From: Rhodococcus sp. OK302
GTDB lineage: Bacteria; Actinomycetota; Actinomycetes; Mycobacteriales; Mycobacteriaceae
Direction: 5' to 3'
Length of the DNA: 64,000 nucleotides
Assembly (NCBI RefSeq): GCF_002245895.1
Contig: NZ_NPJZ01000001.1
Location: 1,896,501 to 1,960,500, forward strand
In this document: piece after piece, positions 44,597 to 54,733 of the stretch
How the letters are laid out: the number at the start of each line of letters is the position of its first letter
Numbering within the stretch: position 1 is the first letter of the stretch
Notes under the pieces: generated by a model
Seen by the model: the letters and a program-made list of their open reading frames with translations, nothing else
What the model was told of the DNA's origin: nothing
Databases searched by the model: none
Program-made: the position numbers and the translations under genes

Positions 44597-45774
44597 GATG
44601 TGGTGTTCTCCTCGGGCTTCGGCGTGAGATCGGCGAGGGCCTGCTTTCCCAGCGCAAAAGCCTGATTGCTGTTCGGCACGCCCGCGTAGACCGCGGTATG
44701 GAGAAATACTTCCACGAGTTCGTCAGGATCTGTCCCGGCACGCAGTGCGGCGCGGATGTGCATGTCGAGTTCGTGCTCGTTACCGACAGCGGTGAGGATC
44801 GCCAACGTGAGCAGTCGGCGGGTGTGGTGATCGAGGCCGGGGCGCGACCAGATGTCACCCCACGCCGTGCGGGTGATGAAATCCTGGAACGGTGCGGTGA
44901 ACTCGGTGGACCCGGCGATGGACCGATCGACGTGAGCGTCGCCGAGGACCTGACGACGGACGGTCATCCCGGCCTCGATGGTTGCGCTGCGCTGAGCTAC
45001 AGCCGGTGTATTCGAAGTAATATGCGCAGCAATGAGTTTGGTGACGCGTCCGGCCTGCTCGACGCTAGCGAGATGCGCGCCAGGGTTGACGACGTGCATC
45101 ACGGAATCGGCGATACCGTCGGCGATTGCCGCCACCGTGGCCGGGGGAGTAGCGACGTCCTGCTCGCCGGCGATGAGGAGCGTCGGAGCCACGATGCGGG
45201 CGAGGTCGGCACGGCCGTCCCAGGTCGAGAGTGCTTCGCAGCAGGCGGCGTAACCCTCGTCGGGTGTTGCTTTGACCATCGCGATATGGCGAGCGACCAA
45301 CTCGGGATCCTGCTCGGTAAGACCGGCGGTGAACCAGCGTCCCACTACGGCCTCAGCGATTGACGCAATCCCGTCGGTGCGCACAGCCTCGGCGCGGTCG
45401 ATCCACGGCTGGGCGGGGGCGAACTGCGACGACGTGCAGAGCAAGGTCAGAGTATCGACGCGAGTGGGGTGGTGCGCGGCAATCCATTGGCTGACGGCGC
45501 CGCCGAGGGAGAGCCCGACCAGATGCGCCGACTCGAGTTCGAGGGAATCGAGCAGCGCGATGACGTCCCCACCGAGGTCCGCGACGGTGTACGGACCGGC
45601 CGGCACCGGCGACTGGCCGTGGCCACGATGATCGACGGCAATGACCCGGAACCGATTCGACAGTGCATGAATCTGCGGCTGCCACATGGAGAGATTGGAG
45701 CCGAGCGATCCGAGGAGGATCACTGCGGGAGCCGCCGGATTGCCGGACTGCTGAAAGTTGAGGGCGACGCTCAT
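44593..45774 (-). CDS. pcaL: Fused 3-oxoadipate enol-lactonase / 4-carboxymuconolactone decarboxylase
   Basis: 393 residues formed of two enzymes. Residues 1 to about 255 are an alpha/beta hydrolase with the nucleophile elbow GLSLGGAVSQW, catalytic Asp/His regions IAGEQDVATP and NPGAHLAS (enol-lactonase, PcaD). Residues about 265-390 are carboxymuconolactone decarboxylase (PcaC): TRRLLTLAILTAVGNEHELD, VFLHTAVYAGVPNSNQAF. The fusion is characteristic of Rhodococcus and Streptomyces. It makes 3-oxoadipate from the cycloisomerase product. Flanked by pcaB and pcaR with 4-bp overlaps. Confidence 0.95.
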   Translation of the reverse strand: MSVALNFQQSGNPAAPAVILLGSLGSNLSMWQPQIHALSNRFRVIAVDHRGHGQSPVPAGPYTVADLGGDVIALLDSLELESAHLVGLSLGGAVSQWIAAHHPTRVDTLTLLCTSSQFAPAQPWIDRAEAVRTDGIASIAEAVVGRWFTAGLTEQDPELVARHIAMVKATPDEGYAACCEALSTWDGRADLARIVAPTLLIAGEQDVATPPATVAAIADGIADSVMHVVNPGAHLASVEQAGRVTKLIAAHITSNTPAVAQRSATIEAGMTVRRQVLGDAHVDRSIAGSTEFTAPFQDFITRTAWGDIWSRPGLDHHTRRLLTLAILTAVGNEHELDMHIRAALRAGTDPDELVEVFLHTAVYAGVPNSNQAFALGKQALADLTPKPEENTTS

Positions 45775-47099
45775 CGTGAATCTCCTGTGGGGCGCCCCGC
45801 CAGGGCTCTGTCGACCAGATCGGTGGCGTGGCCTAGATAGTGTGCTGGATCAAGAAGTTCGGAAAGCTCGGCGAGGTTCAGATGTTCGGTAATTGCCGGA
45901 TCCTGATCCAGGCGAGTGCCGGAAGCGGCTGCAGCAGTAACGATGTCACGTGCACGGTCGGTGTGCGCCGAGAGCGCTTTGGTGACACGCTCCGCCAGGA
46001 TCAAGCCGTCGGTGATGTCGAGATTGCGTGCCATTGCATCGGTATGTACCTGCAGGCCGGTGAGACTGACCGACAGTTGGTGTGCTGCGCCGCCGGCCAG
46101 TCGGAGGAGATCGGTGACGGTTTCCCACTCGGCATGCCAGGGACCAGCCGCCCGTGCGAACTCATGGTCCATATTGGACAGGGCGGTGGCGACCAATGCG
46201 GGAACGCGTCTCGCTGCGGCGCGCGCGGTGATTGCGGCGACGGGATTCTGCTTGTGCGGCATGGCAGACGAACCACCGGGAGCATTTTCGGCTACCTCGG
46301 ACAACTCGGTGGAGGCCATGGTGGTGATGTCGGTAGCGGGCTTGGATACTGCGCCGGCCACAATGCCCAGGGCGGTGGCCAACTCGGCGATGGTCACGCG
46401 ATCGGTATGCCACGGCACAACCTGCCGGGCCAGCCCGAGCTCGTCGGCAAACGCGTCGGCCAGGGTGAGACCGTCTGGATACGACGCGGCGAGTGTGCCT
46501 GCCGCGCCGCCGAATTGAACGGGAAGCGTCGACAATACGGCGTCGAGTCGGGCAGCCGCAGAGTCGAGTGCAGTGAACCAACTGGTTGCGAGCAAGCCGA
46601 AGGTAGTCGGAAGTGCTTGTTGGCCCAGGGTTCTCGCTACCATCGGCGTGGATCGGTAGGTCCGGGCGAGGTGTGCTGCGGCGTCGGCGGCCCGGGTCAG
46701 ATCTGCGAGCACGACAGAACCGGCCCGTCGTGCCAACAACATCAGTGCGCTGTCCATGATGTCCTGGCTGGTAGCGCCTGGATGCACAACCTTGCCGGGG
46801 ACCCCGGCTAGCGCCGCTCTCTCGCGCAGAATCTTCACCAGCGGAATAACGGGATTTCCGCCGGCAGCAGAGGCGCGCCCCAACGCCGCGATGTCGAGGC
46901 CGCCGGGCTGTGACAACTCCGCAGCAGCCGAAGCTACGGCAGCGCAGTGCTCACCGTCGGCCAACCCGAGCGTGGCGGCTGCGCAACTCAGCGCGGCCTC
47001 CACGTCGAGCAAGGCCGTGACCCAGGCCTGGTCGGACAGGTGCTCGGCCACCTTATTGGCTCCGAACACCGGATCGAACAAGTCGCCGCGGGTGGGCAT
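45771..47099 (-). CDS. pcaB: 3-Carboxy-cis,cis-muconate cycloisomerase
   Basis: 442 residues of the fumarase/aspartase superfamily. The signature loop GGSSAMPHKQNPVAA is at about residue 270, with HPGATSQDIMDSAL earlier and the typical DLFDPVFGANKVAEH start. It cyclises 3-carboxymuconate to gamma-carboxymuconolactone. The ATG at 47099 is preferred to the GTG two codons upstream. It lies 11 bp after pcaG and overlaps pcaL by 4 bp. Confidence 0.92.
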   Translation of the reverse strand: MPTRGDLFDPVFGANKVAEHLSDQAWVTALLDVEAALSCAAATLGLADGEHCAAVASAAAELSQPGGLDIAALGRASAAGGNPVIPLVKILRERAALAGVPGKVVHPGATSQDIMDSALMLLARRAGSVVLADLTRAADAAAHLARTYRSTPMVARTLGQQALPTTFGLLATSWFTALDSAAARLDAVLSTLPVQFGGAAGTLAASYPDGLTLADAFADELGLARQVVPWHTDRVTIAELATALGIVAGAVSKPATDITTMASTELSEVAENAPGGSSAMPHKQNPVAAITARAAARRVPALVATALSNMDHEFARAAGPWHAEWETVTDLLRLAGGAAHQLSVSLTGLQVHTDAMARNLDITDGLILAERVTKALSAHTDRARDIVTAAAASGTRLDQDPAITEHLNLAELSELLDPAHYLGHATDLVDRALAGRPTGDSR

Positions 47100-47110
47100 G
47101 TGCACTCCTC

Positions 47111-47743
47111 TTACAGTTCGAAGAACGGCGTCTCGACGCCGTCTGCGTTGGCATCCTGAACATAGACCGTCCAGGAGTACCCACCGTCGACTTTGGTAGC
47201 CACCAACTTCGCGCGTTCGCGTTCGGTCAACGAGCTCAGCACAGGATCAACCGCATGCGCGTCAGTGTCTTCGGGGAAGTAGAGCCGAGTGACAAGACGG
47301 TCGAGCATGCCGCGGGCGAATACCGAGACGTTGACGTGTGGAGCTTCCTCCACCTCGGATTCGGTAGGAAGCGCGCCGGGCTTGACGGTATTAACCAGGG
47401 CCGTTCCGGTGGAATCGGCTGCGCTGCGGGCAAACCCGCGGAAGCCGGCCGGAGTGAGCTCCACGACGCCGCGCGGATCATCGGGATGGTTGAAGCGTCC
47501 GAGTGCGTCGGCCTGCCACGTCTCGATCATGACGTCGGAGATGGGGGCACGGCTGCCGTCGATAACGGTGATGGCCAGCGTGATTCGGCCGTCGGCGCCT
47601 TCGGGAGCTGCATCCGGGCCATCGGTCCACGGCAGGCCGATGTGCCAGTAAGGTCCGACGGTCTGCGAAGGGGTCACGCCGAAGGGGGTCGTGGTGAAAT
47701 CTCCAGGTACAACCGGGTAGATGGGTGCCGGCTTCTCAGTCAT
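47111..47743 (-). CDS. pcaG: Protocatechuate 3,4-dioxygenase alpha subunit
   Basis: 210 residues. The alpha subunit fold shows in TPSQTVGPYWHIGLPWTDGP, IETWQADALGRFNHPDDPRG and PHVNVSVFARGMLDRLVTRL; as usual for the alpha chain the iron ligands are not all conserved. With PcaH it forms the ring-cleaving intradiol dioxygenase. The ATG at 47743 lies inside the end of pcaH (8-bp overlap), which helps equal synthesis. Confidence 0.94.
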   Translation of the reverse strand: MTEKPAPIYPVVPGDFTTTPFGVTPSQTVGPYWHIGLPWTDGPDAAPEGADGRITLAITVIDGSRAPISDVMIETWQADALGRFNHPDDPRGVVELTPAGFRGFARSAADSTGTALVNTVKPGALPTESEVEEAPHVNVSVFARGMLDRLVTRLYFPEDTDAHAVDPVLSSLTERERAKLVATKVDGGYSWTVYVQDANADGVETPFFEL

Positions 47744-48455
47744 CGTGATCTTCCTCGTTCTCGAATACGGATGCATTGCGCCCGCGCAGGACGATGTCGA
47801 AGCGGAATCCCAGAGCCCAGTTGGGGACGGTGGCGTCGTAGTCGAAGACGCTGACCATACGGTGGCGTGCCTCTTCGGGAACCGCGTTGTAGATCGGGTC
47901 CTGGAAGAACATCGGATCGTCCGGGAAGTACATCTGAGTGACGAGGCGCTGGGTAAAGGCAGTGCCGAACAACGAGAAGTGGATGTGTGCGGGACGCCAG
48001 GCGTTGTCGTGGTTCATCCACGGGTAGGCGCCGGGCTTGACGGTCGTAAACGAGTAGTGCCCGTTTGCATCAGTCACGCAGCGACCGAGACCGTTGAAGA
48101 ACGGGTCGAGCGGAGCGGGCCAGTTGTCGCCGGTGTGGCGGTAGCGTCCGCCGGCGTTGGCCTGCCACACCTCGAGCAGTGTGTGGGGGACGGGCTTGCC
48201 GTCACCGTCGAGAACACGGCCGTGAACCACGATGCGCTGGCCCTGTGCTTCGCCGCCGTTGGCGATGGTCAGATCATTTTCGCCCGCGCCGACGCGGTCC
48301 TCGCCGAATACCGGCCCGGTCAGTTCCGTGAGGCGCTGGGGGAGCAGCTTCAGCGGTTGCTTGGGGTGGCGCAGAGAGGTGGTCTTGTAGTCCGCGAAAT
48401 CGGCCGGGGCATTGACGCCAGTCGGCCGCTGGTACCGCGGCGGTAGATGCAACAT
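47736..48455 (-). CDS. pcaH: Protocatechuate 3,4-dioxygenase beta subunit
   Basis: 239 residues. The iron ligands are seen as Tyr in NAGGRYRHTGDN, Tyr in KPGAYPWMNHDNAW and two His in WRPAHIHFSLFG, the Tyr-Tyr-His-His set of intradiol dioxygenases. The N-terminus YQRPTGVNAPADFADYKTTS is typical. It opens protocatechuate between its two hydroxyls to 3-carboxymuconate. First gene of the pca operon, 24 bp after the nearer of the two PcaR-type motifs. Confidence 0.95.
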   Translation of the reverse strand: MLHLPPRYQRPTGVNAPADFADYKTTSLRHPKQPLKLLPQRLTELTGPVFGEDRVGAGENDLTIANGGEAQGQRIVVHGRVLDGDGKPVPHTLLEVWQANAGGRYRHTGDNWPAPLDPFFNGLGRCVTDANGHYSFTTVKPGAYPWMNHDNAWRPAHIHFSLFGTAFTQRLVTQMYFPDDPMFFQDPIYNAVPEEARHRMVSVFDYDATVPNWALGFRFDIVLRGRNASVFENEEDHDD

Positions 48456-48479
48456 GGGGAACCTCGTCGTTCGGTTTCT

Positions 48480-48513
48480 GTTCGCAATACGTACTTGGGT
48501 TCACAATACGCAC
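48480..48513 (-). promoter_or_regulatory. Tandem PcaR-type operators before pcaH
   Basis: GTTCGCAATACGTAC at 48480-48494 and GTTCACAATACGCAC at 48499-48513, direct repeats 19 bp apart. Both resemble the GTTCGATAATCGCAC motif bound by PcaR-type IclR proteins; the repeat spacing of about two turns suits two dimers. Confidence 0.75.
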
Positions 48514-48617
48514 ACTTGGTGCGACTGTCATCACGATGGTGGACGGTGTCCACCTCACTGCAGTTGAGGCAGGTCTCCGTCGTTGACGAAAAGGACGGCG
48601 TTGTCGACCTGCCTGTT

Positions 48618-49933
<1,316 letters not shown>

Positions 49934-50929
49934 ATGACCACTCCGTCAACGGTCCATGACGTCATCATTGTCGGTTCCGGCCCCGCCGGATACACCGCAG
50001 GTGTCTACACCGCGCGCGCCGAGCTCCAGCCCCTCCTCTTCGAGGGAACCCAGTTCGGCGGCGCCCTCATGACCACCACCGAAGTCGAAAACTTCCCCGG
50101 ATTCCGCGAAGGAATCATGGGCCCCGACCTCATGGAACAGATGCGCGAACAAGCCCTGCGCTTCGACACCGACATCCGCACCGAAGACGTCGACGAAATC
50201 GACCTGCGCCAGCCGATCAAAACCGTCGTCGCCAACGGCGAAACCTACGCCGCCCACGCGATCATCCTGGCCATGGGCGCCGCAGCCCGTTACCTCGGCA
50301 TCGACGGCGAAGAACGCCTGCTCGGCCGCGGCGTCAGCGCCTGCGCCACCTGCGACGGGTTCTTCTTCCGCGACCAGGACATCGTCGTCGTCGGCGGCGG
50401 CGACTCCGCCATGGAAGAAGCCACCTTCCTCACCCGCTTCGCCCGCTCCGTCACCCTGGTGCACCGCCGCGAAGAGTTCCGGGCCTCGCGCATCATGCTC
50501 GAACGCGCCAAGGCGAACGAGAAGATCCGGTTCCTGATCAACACCGAACCCCTCGAAGTGTTGGGCGAGAACAGTGTCACCGGCCTGAAGGTCCGCGACA
50601 CCGTCACCGGCGAAACCTCCACCCTCGCCATCACGGGCATGTTCGTCGCCATCGGCCACGATCCGCGCAGTGAACTCGTCAAGGGCCAGGTCGATCTCGA
50701 CGACGCCGGCTACGTCCGCGTCGCCCCCGGTTCCACGGCCACCTCCGTCGACGGTGTCTTCGCGGCCGGTGACCTGGTCGATCACACGTACCGTCAGGCC
50801 ATCACCGCTGCCGGCACCGGATGTTCCGCCGCCATCGACGCCGAACGTTGGCTGGCCGATCGCGGCGACATCACCGCCAACACCCTCGACGCCGCCGGTC
50901 ATGCCGTCGATGTCGTCGGCGCACCCTGA
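49934..50929 (+). CDS. trxB: Thioredoxin reductase
   Basis: 331 residues from the ATG at 49934, preceded by GAAAGAGG. The FAD site is [17 protein letters not shown], the redox-active disulfide [10 protein letters not shown] near residue 138, the NADPH site [19 protein letters not shown], and the second FAD contact [18 protein letters not shown]. It reduces thioredoxin with NADPH; the substrate gene follows 40 bp downstream. Codons end almost entirely in C or G, more strongly than in neighbouring catabolic genes, which suggests high expression. The open frame extends to 49754 without good support. Confidence 0.96.
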   Translation: MTTPSTVHDVIIVGSGPAGYTAGVYTARAELQPLLFEGTQFGGALMTTTEVENFPGFREGIMGPDLMEQMREQALRFDTDIRTEDVDEIDLRQPIKTVVANGETYAAHAIILAMGAAARYLGIDGEERLLGRGVSACATCDGFFFRDQDIVVVGGGDSAMEEATFLTRFARSVTLVHRREEFRASRIMLERAKANEKIRFLINTEPLEVLGENSVTGLKVRDTVTGETSTLAITGMFVAIGHDPRSELVKGQVDLDDAGYVRVAPGSTATSVDGVFAAGDLVDHTYRQAITAAGTGCSAAIDAERWLADRGDITANTLDAAGHAVDVVGAP

Positions 50930-50969
50930 TTTCTGACCGCAGCTCGTTCACCACTTTCGAGGAGTAATC

Positions 50970-51293
50970 GTGTCGAATACCGTCACCATCACCGACGATT
51001 CGTTCAAGCAGGACGTTCTGGGCAGTGACAAGCCCGTTCTGGTCGACTTCTGGGCAACCTGGTGCGGCCCGTGCAAGATGGTCGCTCCGGTGCTCGAGGA
51101 AATTGCCGGTGAGAACAGCGACAAGCTGACCATCGCCAAGCTCGACATCGACGCCAACCCGGCGTCGGCCCGCGACTTCCAGGTGATGTCGATTCCGACG
51201 TTGATCCTGTTCAAGGGCGGCAAGCCGATCAAGACGATCGTCGGCGCCAAGGGCAAGGCTGCGCTGCTCAAGGAACTCGCGGACGTCTTGTGA
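50970..51293 (+). CDS. trxA: Thioredoxin
   Basis: 107 residues with the active site WATWCGPCKMV (Cys31-Gly-Pro-Cys34 type) and the cis-Pro loop MSIPTLILFKGG. A normal-length cytoplasmic thioredoxin that reduces protein disulfides. TTTCGAGGAG precedes the GTG start. It forms a two-gene operon with trxB and is followed by two hairpins. The pair is not followed by cwlM or par genes as in the origin-linked trxBA of many actinobacteria, at least within this window. Confidence 0.96.
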   Translation: MSNTVTITDDSFKQDVLGSDKPVLVDFWATWCGPCKMVAPVLEEIAGENSDKLTIAKLDIDANPASARDFQVMSIPTLILFKGGKPIKTIVGAKGKAALLKELADVL

Positions 51294-51298
51294 GTTGG

Positions 51299-51317
51299 GG
51301 GGATTCTCGCAATCCCC
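51299..51317 (+). terminator. Short hairpin after trxA
   Basis: GGGGATT pairs with AATCCCC around a 5-nt loop, 6 bp beyond the stop codon, with no T-run. It is probably weaker than the hairpin at 51385. Confidence 0.5.
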
Positions 51318-51384
51318 ACAGCCTCACCGCGCGTCTCAGGCCTGGCGATCCGGGTGGTGAAGCGGCGTGGAAGTAAGTGTGTGA

Positions 51385-51420
51385 AGCCACCGTGCACGTA
51401 AGTGTGCGGTGGCTATTTTT
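51385..51420 (+). terminator. Intrinsic terminator of the trxBA operon
   Basis: AGCCACCG pairs with CGGTGGCT around a 14-nt loop that itself can pair partly (GCAC with GTGT), and is followed by A and five T (51416-51420). A classical rho-independent terminator. Confidence 0.85.
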
Positions 51421-51520
51421 CGTGGAGCAGGAAACTCAGCCGCCTTCGATTTCTCTGCTTTACAGATACTGATTCTTCTCTGCGGAGACTCTACTCGGTG
51501 CGCCGGAACAAAACTGATGG

Positions 51521-51569
51521 TTGACATCGACCCTTCCTGAAAGCAGAATAACTTTCTGTACATCAGAAA
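51521..51569 (+). promoter_or_regulatory. Promoter and operator of the dioxygenase operon
   Basis: TTGACA at 51521-51526 and AGAATA at 51545-51550 give a plausible promoter with an 18-bp spacer. Directly downstream TTTCTG-TACAT-CAGAAA at 51553-51569 is a perfect 6-5-6 dyad that would cover the transcription start, the place for a repressor. Confidence 0.6.
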
Positions 51570-51590
51570 ACTATCGAAATGAGGCTTCTC

Positions 51591-53018
51591 ATGCGTGACG
51601 CGGATGACGTTATTGCGAACGTCCGAAGAGGCATGCTCCCTGCGCACATCTACAACGACGCAGAGGTCTTCGAGGCCGAGAAGGAGCGACTGTTCAGCCG
51701 CGCATGGATGTTCGTTGCGCACGAGTCGGAGTTGCCGCAGGTCGGCGACTACGTCGTACGCCGCGTTATGGAGAACTCGTTCATCGTCAGCCGTGACCAG
51801 TCCGGCGAGATTCACGCGATGTTCAACATGTGCCTGCACCGCGGTATGCAGGTGTGCCGCGCCGAGCAGGGCAATGCCTCGCACTTCCGGTGCCCGTACC
51901 ACGGCTGGTCCTACAAGAACGATGGCCGCATTGTCGGCATGCCGTTCCACAAGGAGGCCTACGGCGGCGAGGAAGGCTTCGCGCGCAAGGGTCAGCGACT
52001 GCTGCCCGCGCCCAGTCTGGGCATCTACAACGGGCTGATCTTCGTATCGATGGACCCGGACGCCGAGCCGCTGGAGGACTTCCTCGGCGACTTCAAGTTC
52101 TACCTCGACTACTACACGAAGCAGAGCGCCAGCGGCGTCGAGATCCGCGGACCGCAGCGTTGGCGAGTCAAGGCGAACTGGAAGATCGGCGCCGAGAACT
52201 TCGCCGGCGACATGTACCACACGCCGCAGACCCACACTTCCGTCGTCGAGATCGGCCTGTTCCGCGAGCCGAAGGCGGAGAAGCGCAAGGACGGCAACAC
52301 GTACTGGGCCGGCAAGGGCGGCGGCACCACGTACAAGCTGCCTCCGGGAACCTTCGAAGAGAAGATGAGCTACGTCGGCTACCCCGACGAGATGATCGAG
52401 CGTATGAAGGAGCAGTGGTCCCAGGAGCAGGTCGACGTCATCGGACGCGACGGCTTCATGATCTCGGCTGCATCTGTCTTCCCGAACATCAGCCTGGTCC
52501 ACAACTGGCCGAAGGTCGCTGAAGGCGACGACGTCCTGCCCTTCATCTCTATCCGCCAGTGGCAGCCCATCAGCGCCGACGAGACCGAGGTGCTCTCGTG
52601 GTTCGTCGTCGACAAGGAAGCCCCGGAGGAGTTCAAGAAGCTCTCCTACAAGGCCTACCTGATGTGCTTCGGCTCGAGCGGCATGTTCGAGCAGGATGAC
52701 GTCGAGAACTGGGTTTCCCTGACCAACACGGCCGGCGGCTCGATGGCCCGTCGACTGCTGCTCAACGGCCGCATGGGCATGCTGCACGACGACAGCCCGG
52801 TAGTGCAGCCCTTGACCGAGGACGAGTTCTGCGGTCCCGGCGTCGCACATGTCGGCTACGGCGAATACAACCAGCGGCACCTACTCAACGAGTGGGCCGA
52901 CTACCTGGAGAAGCCGGCGCCCGTGACGGAGAACATCCACGTCGGTGCTCCCAATGTCGATGGTGAGTGCAGCAGTGAGACGGCAGCGCAGTGCAGCAGC
53001 GAGAAGGCGGAGGCGTAA
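51591..53018 (+). CDS. Ring-hydroxylating dioxygenase alpha subunit (phthalate 3,4-dioxygenase-like, padAa/phtAa)
   Basis: 475 residues from the ATG at 51591, preceded by GAGG at the right spacing. Rieske [2Fe-2S] ligands are C81-L-H83 and C101-P-Y-H104. The mononuclear iron site is NWKIGAENFAGDMYHTPQTH with H210 and H215, the third ligand being Asp in the FEQDDVENW region. It resembles the actinobacterial naphthalene/phthalate-type group, and the gene order downstream is that of phthalate 3,4-dioxygenase operons. It adds O2 to make a cis-dihydrodiol. The substrate is inferred from context, not from active-site residues. Confidence 0.85.
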   Translation: MRDADDVIANVRRGMLPAHIYNDAEVFEAEKERLFSRAWMFVAHESELPQVGDYVVRRVMENSFIVSRDQSGEIHAMFNMCLHRGMQVCRAEQGNASHFRCPYHGWSYKNDGRIVGMPFHKEAYGGEEGFARKGQRLLPAPSLGIYNGLIFVSMDPDAEPLEDFLGDFKFYLDYYTKQSASGVEIRGPQRWRVKANWKIGAENFAGDMYHTPQTHTSVVEIGLFREPKAEKRKDGNTYWAGKGGGTTYKLPPGTFEEKMSYVGYPDEMIERMKEQWSQEQVDVIGRDGFMISAASVFPNISLVHNWPKVAEGDDVLPFISIRQWQPISADETEVLSWFVVDKEAPEEFKKLSYKAYLMCFGSSGMFEQDDVENWVSLTNTAGGSMARRLLLNGRMGMLHDDSPVVQPLTEDEFCGPGVAHVGYGEYNQRHLLNEWADYLEKPAPVTENIHVGAPNVDGECSSETAAQCSSEKAEA

Positions 53019-53030
53019 CCATGAGCACCT

Positions 53031-53608
53031 ACATCCCCATCGACTCCGCGAGTTCGCCTCTCGGACAGGACGCGTCGAAGACCGCGGCCGTGGGCCCATC
53101 GCTGGCGTTCGACGATCAGCGGCACCTGACAGCGCACCGCTGGCTCGTGGAGGAGACATACATCCTCGACCGGCAGGACTACGACGCCTGGCTGGAAACG
53201 CTTGCCGAGGACATCCACTACTTCATGCCGATCCGCGTCACGACGGCGCTGGGTACCGGCTACGACACGGCCAAGGACATGGCGCACTTCGACGAGGACA
53301 AGTACTCGTTGAGTCGCCGCGTCGCGCGTTTCGATACCGGCCACGCGTGGGCCGAGGATCCCCCGTCGCGACTGCGCCACCACCTGTCCAACGTCCGCAC
53401 TTTCGCGACGGAGAACGAGAACGAGCTCGTCGTCGAGTCGGCAGTCCTGTTGTTCCGCAGTCGCGGCGACGTGCTGGAGCCCTCGCTGCTCTCGGTTGGT
53501 CGCGTTGACCTGCTGCGTCTCGAGGACGGCGTCTGGCGTCTGGCCCGTCGGCACATCGCCGCCGACGAGTCCGTGCTGCGCATGCAGAATCTGGCAGTGT
53601 TCCTGTGA
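53031..53608 (+). CDS. Ring-hydroxylating dioxygenase beta subunit (padAb/phtAb-like)
   Basis: 192 residues from the ATG at 53031, 13 bp after the alpha-subunit stop. The small subunits have an NTF2-like cone; seen here are HRWLVEETYILDRQDYDAWL, LAEDIHYFMPIRVTT, the conserved HHLSNVRTF and the closing ARRHIAADESVLRMQNLAVF. It is structural and may help shape the substrate pocket in the hexamer. Its final codon overlaps the next small gene. Confidence 0.88.
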
Positions 53609-53916
53609 AGCTCGGTTGGGAAGGCGAGGCCGAGGACGCCGCCGCGGCAGCCCTGGCCAACTCACGGCTCGGCGTGCTGCAGGACCAGCGCGACGGTGAA
53701 ACCATCGTCATCGCAAACGAGTTCGCAGATATGCGGATCTCGAAGGTCCACACCCGCAACGGCGTTCGGCTGCTTATCGAATCACCGAAGTCCGGTCAGT
53801 GGATCACTCTCGACGCTCTCGAGCTCGAGGCTCTGACGTGGCAGAACGAGACGACACTGTCCGCGATGGTCGGGAAACCGTTCCAGTCGCTCCTCGACAC
53901 CGAGGACGCTTCGTGA
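53605..53916 (+). CDS. Small accessory protein of dioxygenase operons, often labelled dihydrodiol dehydrogenase
   Basis: 103 residues from a GTG overlapping the beta-subunit stop (GTGA). It contains IANEFADMRISKVHTRNGVR, LLIESPKSGQWITLDALELE and LTWQNETTLSAMVGKPF. Short proteins with this EFA-x-V-x(n)-RNG-x-R-L-x-I-x-SP-x(n)-I-x-LDA-x-x-LE-x-LTWQ pattern recur between beta subunit and SDR genes in actinobacterial dioxygenase operons. It has no Rossmann motif, so the usual automatic name is doubtful. It overlaps the SDR gene by 4 bp, so all three are coupled. Confidence 0.75.
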   Translation: MKLGWEGEAEDAAAAALANSRLGVLQDQRDGETIVIANEFADMRISKVHTRNGVRLLIESPKSGQWITLDALELEALTWQNETTLSAMVGKPFQSLLDTEDAS

Positions 53917-54695
53917 CCGCCTGGCTCGACGGTAAGCGTGCGCTTATCGTCGGGGCCGGCTCGGGCATCGGGCGCGGTGTCGTCGACGCCTTCCTTGCCG
54001 AGGGCGCCAGCGTCGGTGTTCTCGAGCTCGACGCGGCCAAGTGCGAGGCCCTCGCGGCCGAGCACCCCGAGGTCGAGGTTGTCCAGGGCGACGCCACCAA
54101 GGCTGCCGCGAACCAGGCTGCGGTCGCTGCAGTCGTGGATCGCTTTGGTGGACTGGACATTCTGGTGAACTGCGTCGGTGTCTTCGACTTCTACCGCAAG
54201 CTCGAGAGCATCGATGCCGACTTGCTGGACCAGGCATTCGACGAAATATTTGCCATCAACGTCAAATCGCACCTGCACAGTGTCAAGGCCGCGACGCCCG
54301 CGCTGCGTGAGTCGGGCGGTTCCATCGTGCTCACCGAGTCGACGTCGGCCTACTACCCAGGTCGTGGTGGAACCCTTTATGTCGCATCCAAATTCGCTGT
54401 CCGGGGATTGGTAACCACCCTCGCCTACGAGCTGGCGCCGGACATCCGTGTCAACGGCGTCGCCCCCGGCGGCACGCTGAACACCGATCTGAGTGGGCTC
54501 GCGACGTTGGGTCTGACTGAGAATCGGCTCGACGGACCGGACCGCGCGAAGGAACTCGCCGGCCGAAACCCGTTGGGAGTCGCCCTCTCCGGCATCGACC
54601 ATGCGTGGAGTTACGTATTCCTCGCCTCCGACCGATCACGTGGCATTTCCGGCCGCGTCGTTCATTCGGACGGCGGAATGGGCATCAAAGTTTAA
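53913..54695 (+). CDS. SDR dehydrogenase, cis-dihydrodiol type (padB/phtB-like)
   Basis: 260 residues from the GTG at 53913. The nucleotide-binding motif is LIVGAGSGIGRGVVDAFL, with ILVNCVGVFDFY in place of NNAG, the catalytic Ser in VLTESTSAYYPGRG, and YVASKFAVRG as Tyr-x-x-x-Lys. It would oxidise the ring cis-dihydrodiol to a catechol with NAD. The unusual NCVG in place of NNAG is found in other dihydrodiol dehydrogenases. The frame is open upstream to 53799, within the previous gene. Confidence 0.88.
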   Translation: MTAWLDGKRALIVGAGSGIGRGVVDAFLAEGASVGVLELDAAKCEALAAEHPEVEVVQGDATKAAANQAAVAAVVDRFGGLDILVNCVGVFDFYRKLESIDADLLDQAFDEIFAINVKSHLHSVKAATPALRESGGSIVLTESTSAYYPGRGGTLYVASKFAVRGLVTTLAYELAPDIRVNGVAPGGTLNTDLSGLATLGLTENRLDGPDRAKELAGRNPLGVALSGIDHAWSYVFLASDRSRGISGRVVHSDGGMGIKV

Positions 54696-54733
54696 GAGTC
54701 GCACCACGCGACCTACCGAAAGAAGAATCCTCA

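Noticed and set aside
51336..52880. 514-codon open frame antisense to the dioxygenase alpha subunit
   Set aside because: Valine- and leucine-rich translation without family similarity; it overlaps a clear Rieske oxygenase gene and a terminator.
51591..53018. Naming the dioxygenase narA (naphthalene dioxygenase)
   Set aside because: The alpha subunit has resemblance to that group, but naphthalene operons lack the [3Fe-4S] ferredoxin, the reductase and the class II aldolase-type gene found here in the phthalate order.
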